Of a DNA stretch of 38,698 nucleotides, positions 29,361 through 37,296 are shown piece after piece. The notes beneath the pieces are model-generated. The model saw only the letters and a list, made by a program, of their open reading frames with translations, ran no database searches and was not told the origin of the DNA. Within the stretch, counting starts at the first letter, position 1. Each line of letters opens with the position of its first letter. The position numbers and the translations under genes were made by a program. Origin of the DNA: Gemmatimonadota bacterium (lineage in GTDB: Bacteria; Gemmatimonadota; Gemmatimonadetes; Longimicrobiales; Gaopeijiaceae); assembly GCA_009841475.1 (NCBI GenBank), contig VXLT01000367.1, forward strand, positions 1-38,698. Direction: 5' to 3'.

Positions 29361-31271
29361 ATGTCCGAGTCCGCGTACGCGCGCCGGGAGCGCATCCCGG
29401 TGCGTGTGATGGAGCATGACGAGATCGCCACCGAGGTGGCCGGCCGCATCGCGTCCCTCGTTCGCGCACGCGCAAACGAGGGACGCGATGCCGTTCTCGG
29501 CCTCGCCACCGGCTCCACTCCGGTCGGTGTCTACCGGGAGCTGATCCGCCTCCACCGCGAAGAGGGGCTCGACTTCGCGAACGTCGTCACCTTCAACCTC
29601 GACGAGTACTTCCCCATGCGGCCCGGGAGCATCCACAGCTACCACCGCTACATGCGCGAGAACCTCTTCGACCACGTCAATATCCGGCCCGAGCGCTGCC
29701 ACATCCCCCGGGGCGACCTGCCCGAGGACGAGGTCGAGGCCCACTGCGCGGACTTCGAGCGGCGGATCCGCGAGGCGGGCGGGATCGACCTGCAGCTCCT
29801 GGGGATCGGCCGCAGCGGGCACATCGGGTTCAACGAGCCGGGCTCGGTGCGGGATTCACGCACCCGGCGCCTCTACCTCGACACGGTGACGCGCGCCGAT
29901 GCGGCCGCCGACTTCTTCGGCGAGGAGAACGTGCCGCCCCAGGCGCTCACGATGGGGGTGGCGACGATTCTGGAGGCGCGCGAGGTCGTGCTGCTGGCGA
30001 CCGGCGAGCACAAGGCCGAGATCGTGCTGCGGGCGGTGGAGGGGGAGGTGCACGCCGACGTGGCCGCGACGTTCCTTCAGCAGCACCCGGCGGCGACCGT
30101 CTATCTCGATCCGGCCGCTGCCGCCGACCTCACCCGCATTCGCACCCCGTGGCTGGTCGGCGACGTGGAGTGGACGCCGCACCTGGAGACCGACGCGGTC
30201 ATCTGGCTCAGCCGGCAGACGAACAAGCCGATCCTGCACCTCGCGAACGAGGACTACCGGGCGCACCACCTCGGCTCGCTGGTCGCGCGGCACCGGTCGG
30301 CGGAGCCGCTGAACGGCCAGGTCTTCAACGCGCTCATCTCCAAGATCCGCGGCAAGAGCCGCCTGCCGCGCGGGCAGAAGATCGTCGTCTTCTCGCCGCA
30401 CCCGGACGACGACGTGATCTCGATGGGCGGACTGCTGCGCAAGCTGGTCGAGAACGGCAACCGCGTGACGGTCGCGTATCAGACGTCCGGGAACATCGCG
30501 GTCTTCGACCACGAGGTGCGCCGGTATCTGGACCTGATGAGGCGCGCGTCGCACGTGATCGAGCTGGGCGGTGCGGAGGTCGTGGAGGGGGTGATGGCGT
30601 CGGTGGAGGAGCAGCTGGGTGCCAAGGAGCCGGGCGATGTCGACCCGCCGGTGGTGCAGGACCTGAAGCGGATCATTCGCGAGAGCGAGGCGTCGGCGGC
30701 GATCGAGGCGCTGGGCCTGTCGGCGGACAATGCCCGCTTCCTCGACCTTCCGTTCTACCGGACGGGGATGGTCCGCAAGAATCCGATCTCGGAGGCGGAC
30801 ATCGAGATCGTCGCGGAGCTGCTGGAGGAGTTGCGCCCGTCGATGGTCTTCGCCGCCGGCGATCTCTCCGACCCCCACGGCACGCACCGGATGTGCCTCG
30901 AGGCAGTCGAACGGGCGCTCGCCCGCTACAGCGGTGATCCGCCATTGATCTGGTACTACCGGGGCGCCTGGGTGGAGTGGGGCGTCAGCGAGGCCACGGT
31001 CCTCGTGCCGCTCTCGGAACACGAGATGCGCGCCAAGGTCCAGGCCATCTTCCGCCACGAGTCGCAGAAGGACTCGGCCCCCTTCCCGGGCGCGGACCCG
31101 CGCGAGTTCTGGCAGCGCGTGGTCGACCGCAACCGCGAGACGGCCGACCTGCTGGCGTCGCTGGGCCTGCCGGCGTACCGGGCCATGGAGGCGTATGTGA
31201 CGATGCGTTGCGGAGACCGGGTCGAGGCGCAGGAGATCCCGACGGCGTCGCTGGGGGAGGAGGGGGGGTGA
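29361..31271 (+). CDS. NagB-type glucosamine-6-phosphate deaminase fused to PIG-L deacetylase
   Basis: A two-domain protein of 636 aa. Residues about 15-265 form a NagB sugar-isomerase domain with GLATGSTPVGVYREL, NLDEYF (Asp81) and GRSGHIGFNEPGS (His154, Glu159). It would convert glucosamine-6-phosphate to fructose-6-phosphate and ammonia. Residues about 340-620 form a PIG-L/LmbE zinc deacetylase domain with SPHPDDDVISMGG (His347, Asp349, Asp350) and DPHGTHRMC (His506, His509). Such fusions, often annotated nagB, are known in Bacteroidota. The pairing suggests de-N-acetylation followed by deamination of an amino sugar. It begins 15 bases after the M16 gene and could share its transcript. Confidence 0.92.
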   Translation: MSESAYARRERIPVRVMEHDEIATEVAGRIASLVRARANEGRDAVLGLATGSTPVGVYRELIRLHREEGLDFANVVTFNLDEYFPMRPGSIHSYHRYMRENLFDHVNIRPERCHIPRGDLPEDEVEAHCADFERRIREAGGIDLQLLGIGRSGHIGFNEPGSVRDSRTRRLYLDTVTRADAAADFFGEENVPPQALTMGVATILEAREVVLLATGEHKAEIVLRAVEGEVHADVAATFLQQHPAATVYLDPAAAADLTRIRTPWLVGDVEWTPHLETDAVIWLSRQTNKPILHLANEDYRAHHLGSLVARHRSAEPLNGQVFNALISKIRGKSRLPRGQKIVVFSPHPDDDVISMGGLLRKLVENGNRVTVAYQTSGNIAVFDHEVRRYLDLMRRASHVIELGGAEVVEGVMASVEEQLGAKEPGDVDPPVVQDLKRIIRESEASAAIEALGLSADNARFLDLPFYRTGMVRKNPISEADIEIVAELLEELRPSMVFAAGDLSDPHGTHRMCLEAVERALARYSGDPPLIWYYRGAWVEWGVSEATVLVPLSEHEMRAKVQAIFRHESQKDSAPFPGADPREFWQRVVDRNRETADLLASLGLPAYRAMEAYVTMRCGDRVEAQEIPTASLGEEGG

Positions 31272-31300
31272 GGGGCTCTTCACTCCCGTTTCCGATCCGG

Positions 31301-31306
31301 TAGATT
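31301..31306 (+). promoter_or_regulatory. Candidate -10 element before the LysW operon
   Basis: TAGATT followed by TCC lies in the 163-bp gap between the NagB fusion and lysW, in a comparatively AT-rich patch. It fits the same TAnnTT pattern as the element before the M16 gene. The matching upstream box is weak (CTTCAC at 31278-31283, 17 bases away). Tentative. Confidence 0.3.
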
Positions 31307-31358
31307 TCCTCTTCCGCAATTGCCGGGTGCCTAATGGGGGTGTGATCGCGCGACATCT

Positions 31359-31415
31359 GGCCCCAACCGGGGTACCGCCGGTCTCGCAACACCCGGCCCC
31401 AACCGGTGTACCACC
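31359..31415 (+). repeat. Pair of 21-bp imperfect direct repeats upstream of lysW
   Basis: A 21-bp unit beginning GGCCCCAACCGG occurs at 31359-31379 and 31395-31415, matching at 19 of 21 positions, with a 36-bp period. Each unit contains a GGTACC- or TGTACC-type core. The repeats lie just before the lysW ribosome-binding site (AGAGG at 31421-31425), so they could be operator sites or a leader element. In the lysW frame they would read as a repeated APTGVPP, but canonical LysW starts after them. Confidence 0.55.
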
Positions 31416-31434
31416 CACGCAGAGGTATCCCACG

Positions 31435-31599
31435 ATGCACGAATGTCCCGTTTGCGAAGCGGAAGTCCCCATCTCCGAAGATCCCCTCGAGGGAGAACTC
31501 CTCGAGTGCGAGGAGTGCGGCATGGAGCTCGAGATCCTCGCGCTCGATCCCGTCACCCTTGGCGAAGCGCCGGACGCGGAGGAAGACTGGGGTGAGTGA
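31435..31599 (+). CDS. lysW: Amino-group carrier protein LysW
   Basis: LysW is a small acidic zinc protein that carries the growing amino acid on the gamma-carboxyl of its C-terminal glutamate, protecting the amino group. ATG 31435 gives 54 aa. Zinc ligands are Cys4, Cys7, Cys25 and Cys28. The C-terminus is EEDWGE, matching the invariant EDWGE attachment motif. Length and composition closely match Thermus LysW (54 aa). It is the first gene of a lysW-lysX-lysY-amidotransferase-lysZ-lysJ operon. The frame is open further upstream to 31327, but that segment consists of the direct repeats and is not part of known LysW. Confidence 0.95.
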   Translation: MHECPVCEAEVPISEDPLEGELLECEECGMELEILALDPVTLGEAPDAEEDWGE

Positions 31600-31642
31600 C
31601 CGGAGCGCACCCCGCGCGGCGCCCGGTCGCCCCCGGCGCACG

Positions 31643-31684
31643 GCCCGCCGCCGCTCCCTGCGCGCCCGCCGCCGCTCATTGCGC
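31643..31684 (+). repeat. 21-bp tandem repeat, two copies, between lysW and lysX
   Basis: GCCCGCCGCCGCTC recurs at 31643-31656 and 31664-31677, each followed by a three-base variable spot and TGCGC. This makes a 21-bp tandem duplication in the 115-bp low-complexity gap. No function is evident; it may simply be replication slippage in very GC-rich sequence. Confidence 0.5.
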
Positions 31685-31714
31685 GCGCCCCGCCGGCCCG
31701 GCTGGAGCGCTTGA

Positions 31715-32551
31715 ATGAGGGTCGGGTTCCTACATTCGCTCATCCGCAAGGACGAGAAGCTGCTGATCGCCGAGCTCAGGAAGCGCGGCGACATGGAGCT
31801 CGTCTTTCTGGACGACCGCCGGCTCGTCTTCGACCTGGCCGCGCGGCCGCCCGTGGACGTGGTGCTGGAGCGGTCGATCAACCACTCGCGCGCCATGCAC
31901 GCGCTGCGCCTCTTCGAGGGGGTCGGGACCGTGTGCGTGAACGCGTACGAGGTCGCGCGCCGGTGCGGCGACAAGATCCTGACGGCCGCCTCGCTGCGCG
32001 ACCACGGTGTGCCGCAGCCGGAAGTGCGGATCGCCTTCACGCCGGAGTCCGCGCTCGACGCGATCGAGGAGCTGGGCTACCCGGCGGTGCTGAAGCCCGC
32101 GGTGGGGTCGTGGGGCCGGCTGCTCTCCAGGGTGAACGACCGCGACGCCGCCGAGACGATCCTGGAGCACAAGGCGATCCTGGGGAGCTACCACCACTCG
32201 ATCTTCTTCGTGCAGAAGTACGTGGAGAAGCGCGGCCGCGACATCCGCAGCTTCGTGGTGGGTGACGAGTGTGTCGCCGCGATCTACCGGACATCGGATC
32301 ACTGGATCACCAACACGGCGCGGGGCGGGCGGGCGAGCGACTGCCCTGTTACCGCCGAGCTCGCGGAGATCTCGCTACGGGCGGCGGAAGCGATGGGTGG
32401 CGGTGTGCTGGCGGTGGACATCTTCGAGAGCGACGGCGGGTTCCTCGTCAACGAGGTCAACTACACAATGGAGTTCCGGAACAGCATCGACGTGACGGGA
32501 GTGAACATTCCCGAGCGGATCGTGTCGTACCTGCGGGGGGTGGTGCGGTGA
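31715..32551 (+). CDS. lysX: LysW-aminoadipate/glutamate ligase LysX
   Basis: An ATP-grasp ligase that attaches the alpha-amino group of 2-aminoadipate (or glutamate in the arginine version) to the C-terminal glutamate of LysW. The 278-aa protein has the ATP-grasp elements [39 protein letters not shown] and [15 protein letters not shown]. The LysX signature [12 protein letters not shown] is also present. The GSWGRLL segment is typical of the LysX/ArgX group. Motifs alone do not tell me which substrate it uses. ATG 31715 has GGAG about 8 bases before it. Confidence 0.93.
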   Translation: MRVGFLHSLIRKDEKLLIAELRKRGDMELVFLDDRRLVFDLAARPPVDVVLERSINHSRAMHALRLFEGVGTVCVNAYEVARRCGDKILTAASLRDHGVPQPEVRIAFTPESALDAIEELGYPAVLKPAVGSWGRLLSRVNDRDAAETILEHKAILGSYHHSIFFVQKYVEKRGRDIRSFVVGDECVAAIYRTSDHWITNTARGGRASDCPVTAELAEISLRAAEAMGGGVLAVDIFESDGGFLVNEVNYTMEFRNSIDVTGVNIPERIVSYLRGVVR

Positions 32552-32615
32552 GCGGCGGGTGCCGCAAGCTGGCCTGGCCGCCATGGGCCGCGGACGGCCG
32601 GAGCGGAGCGGCACC

Positions 32616-33728
32616 GTGATCCGCGTCGCGATCGCCGGGGGTTCCGGATACGCGGGCGGTGAGCTGCTGCGCCTGCTTCTGGCACACCCCGACGCCGAAG
32701 TGGCGCAGGTCACGTCCGAGCGCTTCGCGGGGAAGTTCGTGCACCGCACCCATCCCAACCTCCGCGGCCTCACCCGGCTCAAGTACGTGCCCCTCGGCGA
32801 GCTGTCATCCTGCGACCTCCTCTTCTCATGTCTCCCGCATGGCGCGTCCGCGCGCCACATCGACCTGTTCCTCGCCAACGCGGAGCGCGTCATCGACCTC
32901 GGCGCCGACTTCCGCCTCGGCGACGTCGGCGAATACGAGCGCTTCTACGGCGAGCCGCATCCGCGCCCCGGCCTCCTCGGCCGTTTCGTCTACGGGATCC
33001 CGGAGCTGAACCGGGACGCGCTGCGGAGCACCAGCCTGGTGGCATGCGCGGGGTGCAACGCCACCGTCTCCATCCTGGCGCTGCGTCCGCTCTTCCTGGA
33101 GCAGGTGGCGAAGTCGGCCGTGATCGAGGTGAAGGTGGGGTCGAGCGAGGCGGGCAACCGGGCGAGCGAGGCCAGCCATCATCCCGAACGGAGCGGCGCG
33201 ATGCGGTCCTACAAGCCCACCGGGCACCGCCACCTGGCCGAGATCCGGGCCGTGCTGAACGGGAGGGATGCCGTGCAGGCCGGTGCCGCGGTCGCGATCA
33301 CCGCCGGGGGCGCGGCGGCCGGGTCCGAGGCGAGAACGCCCGCTCCGCTGCCCCACATCCACTTCTCGGCCACCGCGGTCGAAATGGTGCGGGGCATCCT
33401 CGCGACCTGCCACGTCTTCCTGCGCGAGGATCTCGACGAGAAGGATCTCTGGAGGATCTACCGGCGCGCCTACGCGGACGAGCCGTTCGTACGGATCGTG
33501 AAGGAGCGCACGGGGATTCACCGCTATCCGGACCCCAAGCTGCTCGCCGGGTCGAACTACTGCGACATCGGCTTCGAGCGGGATCCCCACGCACGGCGGG
33601 TGGTGGTGATGGCCGCGATCGACAACCTGATGAAGGGCGCCGCGGGGCAGGCCGTGCAGGCGTTCAACATCATGCACGGGCTGCCGGAGCGGCGCGGGCT
33701 GGAGTTCCCGGGGCTCCACCCGGCCTGA
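32616..33728 (+). CDS. LysW-aminoadipate/glutamate semialdehyde reductase (LysY/ArgC family)
   Basis: NADPH-dependent reductase of the LysW-bound acyl phosphate. The nucleotide motif AGGSGYAGGELLRLLLAHPD is at the N-terminus. The catalytic cysteine is Cys147 in CAGCNATVS. The LysY-like segments SSEAGNRASEASHHPERSGA and YKPTGHRHLAEI are present and distinguish it from classical ArgC. GTG 32616 is preceded by GGAGCGGAG and gives 370 aa; ATG 32583 is an alternative. Symbols in use are lysY or argC. It follows lysX and precedes the amidotransferase by 32 bases. Confidence 0.92.
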   Translation: MIRVAIAGGSGYAGGELLRLLLAHPDAEVAQVTSERFAGKFVHRTHPNLRGLTRLKYVPLGELSSCDLLFSCLPHGASARHIDLFLANAERVIDLGADFRLGDVGEYERFYGEPHPRPGLLGRFVYGIPELNRDALRSTSLVACAGCNATVSILALRPLFLEQVAKSAVIEVKVGSSEAGNRASEASHHPERSGAMRSYKPTGHRHLAEIRAVLNGRDAVQAGAAVAITAGGAAAGSEARTPAPLPHIHFSATAVEMVRGILATCHVFLREDLDEKDLWRIYRRAYADEPFVRIVKERTGIHRYPDPKLLAGSNYCDIGFERDPHARRVVVMAAIDNLMKGAAGQAVQAFNIMHGLPERRGLEFPGLHPA

Positions 33729-33760
33729 AGGCAGACGGAACGAGGGCGAGGACACGGATC

Positions 33761-34483
33761 GTGTGCCGGATGCTCTGCGTGCGCTCGCGCGGCAACGAGA
33801 CCTTCGAGATGGAGGAGCACCTCGCCGCGCTCGCACGAATCGCGCGGGACAGCAAGGAGTACCAGGGGCACGGCTGGGGATGCGCGTGGCTGGAGAACGC
33901 CGGCGCCGGCGATGACGGCATCCAGGCCCACGGACCCGACATCGCCGGGAGCCCGCAGCGCCGCCTCGCCCGCTGGCGCTTTCACCACGACATCGCGCCG
34001 ATCTGGGTGGACACCGCGCGGCCGGTGAGCCGCACCACGCTGCTGGTCGCCCACGCCCGCAGCGCGTTTCGCGACGAGGGCATCCGGGTCGAGAACAACA
34101 TGCCGTTCGCCGACGGCGAGCGGGTCTTCGCCTTCAACGGCGAACTGCACGGCGTTCGCATCCGGGAGCGGGGGCGAATCGGCGCCGAGAAGGTCTTCAA
34201 CTTCGTGAAGCGGTTCGACCGGGGCGACTTCACGACCGCGCTCACCCGGGGACTCGACGCCATCGAGCGGCGGACCCGCTACATGCGCGCGACGAATCTG
34301 GTCGTCGCCGACCGGGCGCGGCGAGTCCACTTCGCGTCTCGCTTCAGCGAGGATCCAGAGTATTTTCAAATGCACACGGCGATCGTGGACGGCGCCCGCG
34401 TGCTCTGTTCGGAACCGTATCCGGGGACGGCAGCTCGGGTGCGCTGGACTCCCGTCGCAAACGGTCAAACGGGAACGCTCTGA
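33761..34483 (+). CDS. Class II glutamine amidotransferase-like protein
   Basis: A stand-alone glutaminase domain of the N-terminal-nucleophile (GATase type 2, YafJ/EgtC-like) fold. GTG 33761 is followed directly by TGC, so Cys2 (MCRMLCVRSRG) would become the N-terminal nucleophile after Met removal. The family's ENNMPFADGERVFAFNGELH segment (NG dipeptide of the glutamine pocket) and LVAHARSAF are clear. Length is 240 aa, and GAGGGCGAGG lies before the start. It sits inside the LysW operon, 32 bases after lysY and 18 before lysZ. It might supply ammonia to a partner or act as a glutamyl hydrolase. The known LysW pathway has no step that needs it. Confidence 0.85.
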   Translation: MCRMLCVRSRGNETFEMEEHLAALARIARDSKEYQGHGWGCAWLENAGAGDDGIQAHGPDIAGSPQRRLARWRFHHDIAPIWVDTARPVSRTTLLVAHARSAFRDEGIRVENNMPFADGERVFAFNGELHGVRIRERGRIGAEKVFNFVKRFDRGDFTTALTRGLDAIERRTRYMRATNLVVADRARRVHFASRFSEDPEYFQMHTAIVDGARVLCSEPYPGTAARVRWTPVANGQTGTL

Positions 34484-34501
34484 CAGATCCGGGAGCTGGC
34501 A

Positions 34502-35293
34502 ATGCTTCTCATAAAGATCGGCGGGGGCGAGGGCATCAACCTGGAGGGAATCGCGCGCGACGTGTCCGAACTGGACGATCATATCGTGATCGTCCACGGG
34601 GCCAACGCGCTGCGCGACGAACTGGCTGCCCGCCTGGGGGTCGAAAAACAGGTCCTCACCTCGGTGTCCGGCTACACCAGCGTATACTCCGACGAAGCGC
34701 TGATCGACGTCATGCTCATGGCGTACTCGGGGCTGCGCAACAAGCGGATCGTCGAGTTGCTGCACCAGCAGGGGGTCAACGCGGTCGGCCTGACCGGGGC
34801 GGACGGCGCTCTGGTGCGCGGGATGCGCAACAAGGGTATCCGGGTGCGCGAGGGAGGCAAGACGCTGATCAGGCGCGACCTGTCGGGCAAGCCCGTTGCC
34901 GTCAACCGAAAACTGCTCGGATGGCTGCTCGAGACCGGCTTTACGCCGGTCGTGACCTTCCCGCTCATCGATGAACGCAACGTGCTGATCAACACCGAGA
35001 ACGACGACGTCGTCACCCTGCTCGCGCTGGCCCTGCGCCCGGCCTGGGTGATCCAGCTGATCGAGGCGCCGGGGCTGCTTGAGGATGCGGACGACCCGTC
35101 GTCGGTGGTGTCGCTGGTGCCGCCCCAGCAGCTGGCCCGCTGGGAGGACAAGGTCGCCGGCCGCATGAAGCGAAAGCTTAAGGCGATCGGGCAGATTACG
35201 CAGGTGCGCGGCATGAAGGTGCTGATCGCGGACGGGCGCACCGACACGCCGATCTCCGACGCGATGGCGGGCAAGGGGACGGTGATCGGGTGA
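34502..35293 (+). CDS. lysZ: LysW-aminoadipate/glutamate kinase (LysZ/ArgB family)
   Basis: Phosphorylates the side-chain carboxyl of the LysW-bound intermediate. The 263-aa amino-acid-kinase-fold protein begins LLIKIGGGEGINLEGIARDV, the KxGG phosphate-binding motif. It continues with IVIVHGANALRDELAARLG and GVNAVGLTGADGALVRGMRN. KTLIRRDLSGKPVAVN and the ending LIADGRTDTPISDAMAGKGT (then VIG) are like LysZ. ATG 34502 starts 18 bases after the amidotransferase. LysZ and ArgB are one family; LysZ is chosen because of the LysW context. Confidence 0.93.
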   Translation: MLLIKIGGGEGINLEGIARDVSELDDHIVIVHGANALRDELAARLGVEKQVLTSVSGYTSVYSDEALIDVMLMAYSGLRNKRIVELLHQQGVNAVGLTGADGALVRGMRNKGIRVREGGKTLIRRDLSGKPVAVNRKLLGWLLETGFTPVVTFPLIDERNVLINTENDDVVTLLALALRPAWVIQLIEAPGLLEDADDPSSVVSLVPPQQLARWEDKVAGRMKRKLKAIGQITQVRGMKVLIADGRTDTPISDAMAGKGTVIG

Positions 35294-35338
35294 GCGGGGC
35301 CGCGGTCGTGCCAGGATTCGTAAACGCGCCGGACGCCG

Positions 35339-36496
35339 ATGACTGAGAGCGCCCGTGACATCGAGCGCCGCTACGCGCTGGAGGTCTTCCCGAAACGCGA
35401 CATCACGCTGGTGCGGGGCAGGGGGGCGGTGGTCTGGGACGACGAGGGGCGCCGCTACATCGATTGCGTGGCCGGGATTGGGGTGGCGAGCGTGGGGCAC
35501 GCCAACGAGGCCGTGGCCGATGCGCTGGCGGCGCAGGCCCGCACGCTGGTCACATGCCCCGGGACCTTCTACAACGATGCGCGCGCCCGGTTGCTGGAGA
35601 AGCTGGCCTCGATCGCGCCGGCGGGGCTGACGCGCGGGTTCCTCTGCAACTCGGGGGCGGAGAGCGTCGAGGCGGCGATCAAGTTCGCGCGGCTGACGAC
35701 AGAGCGGGCGGGGGTCGTGTCCGCGATGCGGGGCTTTCATGGGCGGACGCTGGGCGCGCTCTCGGCGACGTGGAAGAAGGACTATCGCGAGGCCTTCGAG
35801 CCGCTGGTGCCGGGATTCTCCTTCGTGCCCTTCAACAACGCCGCGAAGCTGCGCGCGGCGGTGGGTGCCGATACCGCGGCCGTCGTGCTCGAACCGGTGC
35901 AGGGGGAGGGCGGGATCCGGCCGGCGAGCGCCGAGTTCCTGCGGATGGCACGCGAGGTGTGTGACGAGACCGGGGCTCTGCTGGTCTTCGACGAGATTCA
36001 GACGGGCTTCTGCCGCACGGGGAGGATGTTCGCGTGCGAGCACCACGGCGTCGTCCCCGACATGCTCTGTCTGGCCAAGGCGATCGCGGGGGGCGTGCCG
36101 CTCGGGGCGGTGCTGGCGAACGACCGTATCCGCCCGCCCCCGGGCAAGCACGGGACCACCTTCGGGGGCAATCCGCTCGTCTGCGCAGCGGCGCTGGCGG
36201 CGATCGGGTTCATGGAGCGGGAGGGGCTGGCGGACCGGGCGGAAGCCCTGGGCACGCGTTTTCGTGCGAGCTTCGAGCCTCGGATGCCGGGGCGCGTCCG
36301 GGCGTTGCGCCAGGTGGGGCTCATGATAGGGATCGAGCTCAGGGAGCGGTGCCGACCATACATTAATGCGCTCGCCGAGGCGGGAGTGCTGACGCTGCCG
36401 GCGGGGACGACCGTGATCCGCCTGCTGCCGCCGCTGGTGATCAGAGAGGAGCAGGTGGACGAAGTGGTTGCGGTGCTGGTGCGCGTGCTCGGGTAG
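35339..36496 (+). CDS. lysJ: LysW-lysine/ornithine aminotransferase (LysJ/ArgD family)
   Basis: A class III PLP-dependent aminotransferase that aminates the LysW-bound semialdehyde. The PLP lysine is Lys247 in [20 protein letters not shown]. Other signatures are [54 protein letters not shown] and [20 protein letters not shown]. The 385-aa length is normal for LysJ/ArgD. It is the last gene of the LysW operon; a LysK-type peptidase to release the product is not in the window. Confidence 0.93.
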   Translation: MTESARDIERRYALEVFPKRDITLVRGRGAVVWDDEGRRYIDCVAGIGVASVGHANEAVADALAAQARTLVTCPGTFYNDARARLLEKLASIAPAGLTRGFLCNSGAESVEAAIKFARLTTERAGVVSAMRGFHGRTLGALSATWKKDYREAFEPLVPGFSFVPFNNAAKLRAAVGADTAAVVLEPVQGEGGIRPASAEFLRMAREVCDETGALLVFDEIQTGFCRTGRMFACEHHGVVPDMLCLAKAIAGGVPLGAVLANDRIRPPPGKHGTTFGGNPLVCAAALAAIGFMEREGLADRAEALGTRFRASFEPRMPGRVRALRQVGLMIGIELRERCRPYINALAEAGVLTLPAGTTVIRLLPPLVIREEQVDEVVAVLVRVLG

Positions 36497-36556
36497 GCGG
36501 GCCGGTGCCAGCCGGAACCTGCGATCTGAAGCCGTGGGCCGGGATAGGGTGCGCCT

Positions 36557-36585
36557 TTGCATGCGGGCGGCCTGCAGCCTAGCTT
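36557..36585 (+). promoter_or_regulatory. Candidate promoter for the His/Glu-rich lipoprotein gene
   Basis: TTGCAT (36557-36562) and TAGCTT (36580-36585) are spaced by 17 bases in the 163-bp gap after lysJ. The second box again has the TAnnTT form. Assigned by eye. Confidence 0.35.
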
Positions 36586-36659
36586 CGGATTCACGTCCGG
36601 GCCCGGGCGCATTCCTTCGTCGGGCCGACACGCCGGAACCGAAACAGGTGGTGAGAGAC

Positions 36660-37268
36660 ATGCAAAGCGTATCCTGTGGATCAGCAGTTTCAGTCATCCT
36701 GCTGTTTGCCCTCTTCTCGATCGCCGGATGCGGAGACCGGTCCGACTCGGAGGGCGAGGGTGCGCTGGAGGCGACCGAGTTGCAACCCGCCGAGGGTACT
36801 GACGTGGCGACCGAGCTGCAGCCCGCCGAGGGTGGGGGAGAGGGTGAGGGTGGCGAGCACGCCGAGGGTGGCGAGGGCGAGCACAACGAAGGCGGCGAGC
36901 ACGGCGAAGAGGGCGAACACGGGGAAGAGGGCGAGCACGGCGAAGAGGGCGAGCACGGGGAAGAGGGCGAGGAGTCCGGCGACTACATCGGTCGCGCCGA
37001 AAGCTGGGACGAGACGCGCCGGGGAATGCGCCTGACGCTCTCCTACGATGCGGAGCGGGATGCCTTCGTGGGTACGGTCGAGAACACCACCGACGCGACT
37101 ATCTGTGCCGTTCGCGTGGAAGTCCACCTCGCCGATGGCCCAGAACTCGGGCCCACAGAGCGGCAGGATGTCGGCGCGGGCGAGTCCGTCTCGGTGGAGC
37201 TGTCGGCGGAGGGGGAGAGCTTCGAGCGCTGGACTGCTCACCCGGAGAGCTCGGCCTGTAGCGCTTGA
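36660..37268 (+). CDS. Unknown lipoprotein with His-Gly-Glu tandem repeats
   Basis: ATG 36660 gives a 202-aa product with signal [20 protein letters not shown] and a lipobox ending at Cys24 (SIAGC). Next comes a highly acidic low-complexity linker with an imperfect repeat (ATELQPAEG twice) and then four copies of GEHGEE. The C-terminal 95 residues look like a small beta-sandwich ([20 protein letters not shown] and [20 protein letters not shown]), resembling FxLYD-type domains. The His/Glu linker could bind divalent metals, but this is inference. I cannot assign a function. The upstream frame to 36468 belongs to no recognisable protein. Confidence 0.8.
   Translation: MQSVSCGSAVSVILLFALFSIAGCGDRSDSEGEGALEATELQPAEGTDVATELQPAEGGGEGEGGEHAEGGEGEHNEGGEHGEEGEHGEEGEHGEEGEHGEEGEESGDYIGRAESWDETRRGMRLTLSYDAERDAFVGTVENTTDATICAVRVEVHLADGPELGPTERQDVGAGESVSVELSAEGESFERWTAHPESSACSA
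36771..36833 (+). repeat. 27-bp imperfect duplication, 36-bp period, in the lipoprotein gene
   Basis: The stretch encoding ATELQPAEG occurs at 36771-36797 and again at 36807-36833, with 25 of 27 bases identical. The two differences are synonymous, which points to a duplication kept in frame. Confidence 0.7.
36894..36965 (+). repeat. Four 18-bp tandem repeats encoding GEHGEE
   Basis: Units of 18 bp (GGCGAGCACGGCGAAGAG and variants) run at 36894-36911, 36912-36929, 36930-36947 and 36948-36965. Units 1 and 3 are identical; unit 2 differs at two positions and unit 4 at one, all synonymous. The array could vary in copy number between strains without breaking the frame. Confidence 0.85.
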
Positions 37269-37296
37269 GCGCCGGATTCCGCTGAGCCGGAGCCGA

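Noticed and set aside
31327-31434. N-terminal extension of LysW
   Set aside because: The frame is open, but the extra residues are the translated direct repeats, and canonical LysW begins at the ATG at 31435 with a good ribosome-binding site.
33557-36886. 1109-aa open frame on the minus strand opposite the LysW operon
   Set aside because: Same antisense-shadow effect; it crosses several well-supported + strand genes and their gaps.
36894-36965. CRISPR-like array
   Set aside because: The repeats are adjacent without spacers, and the 18-bp period is in frame within a lipoprotein gene.
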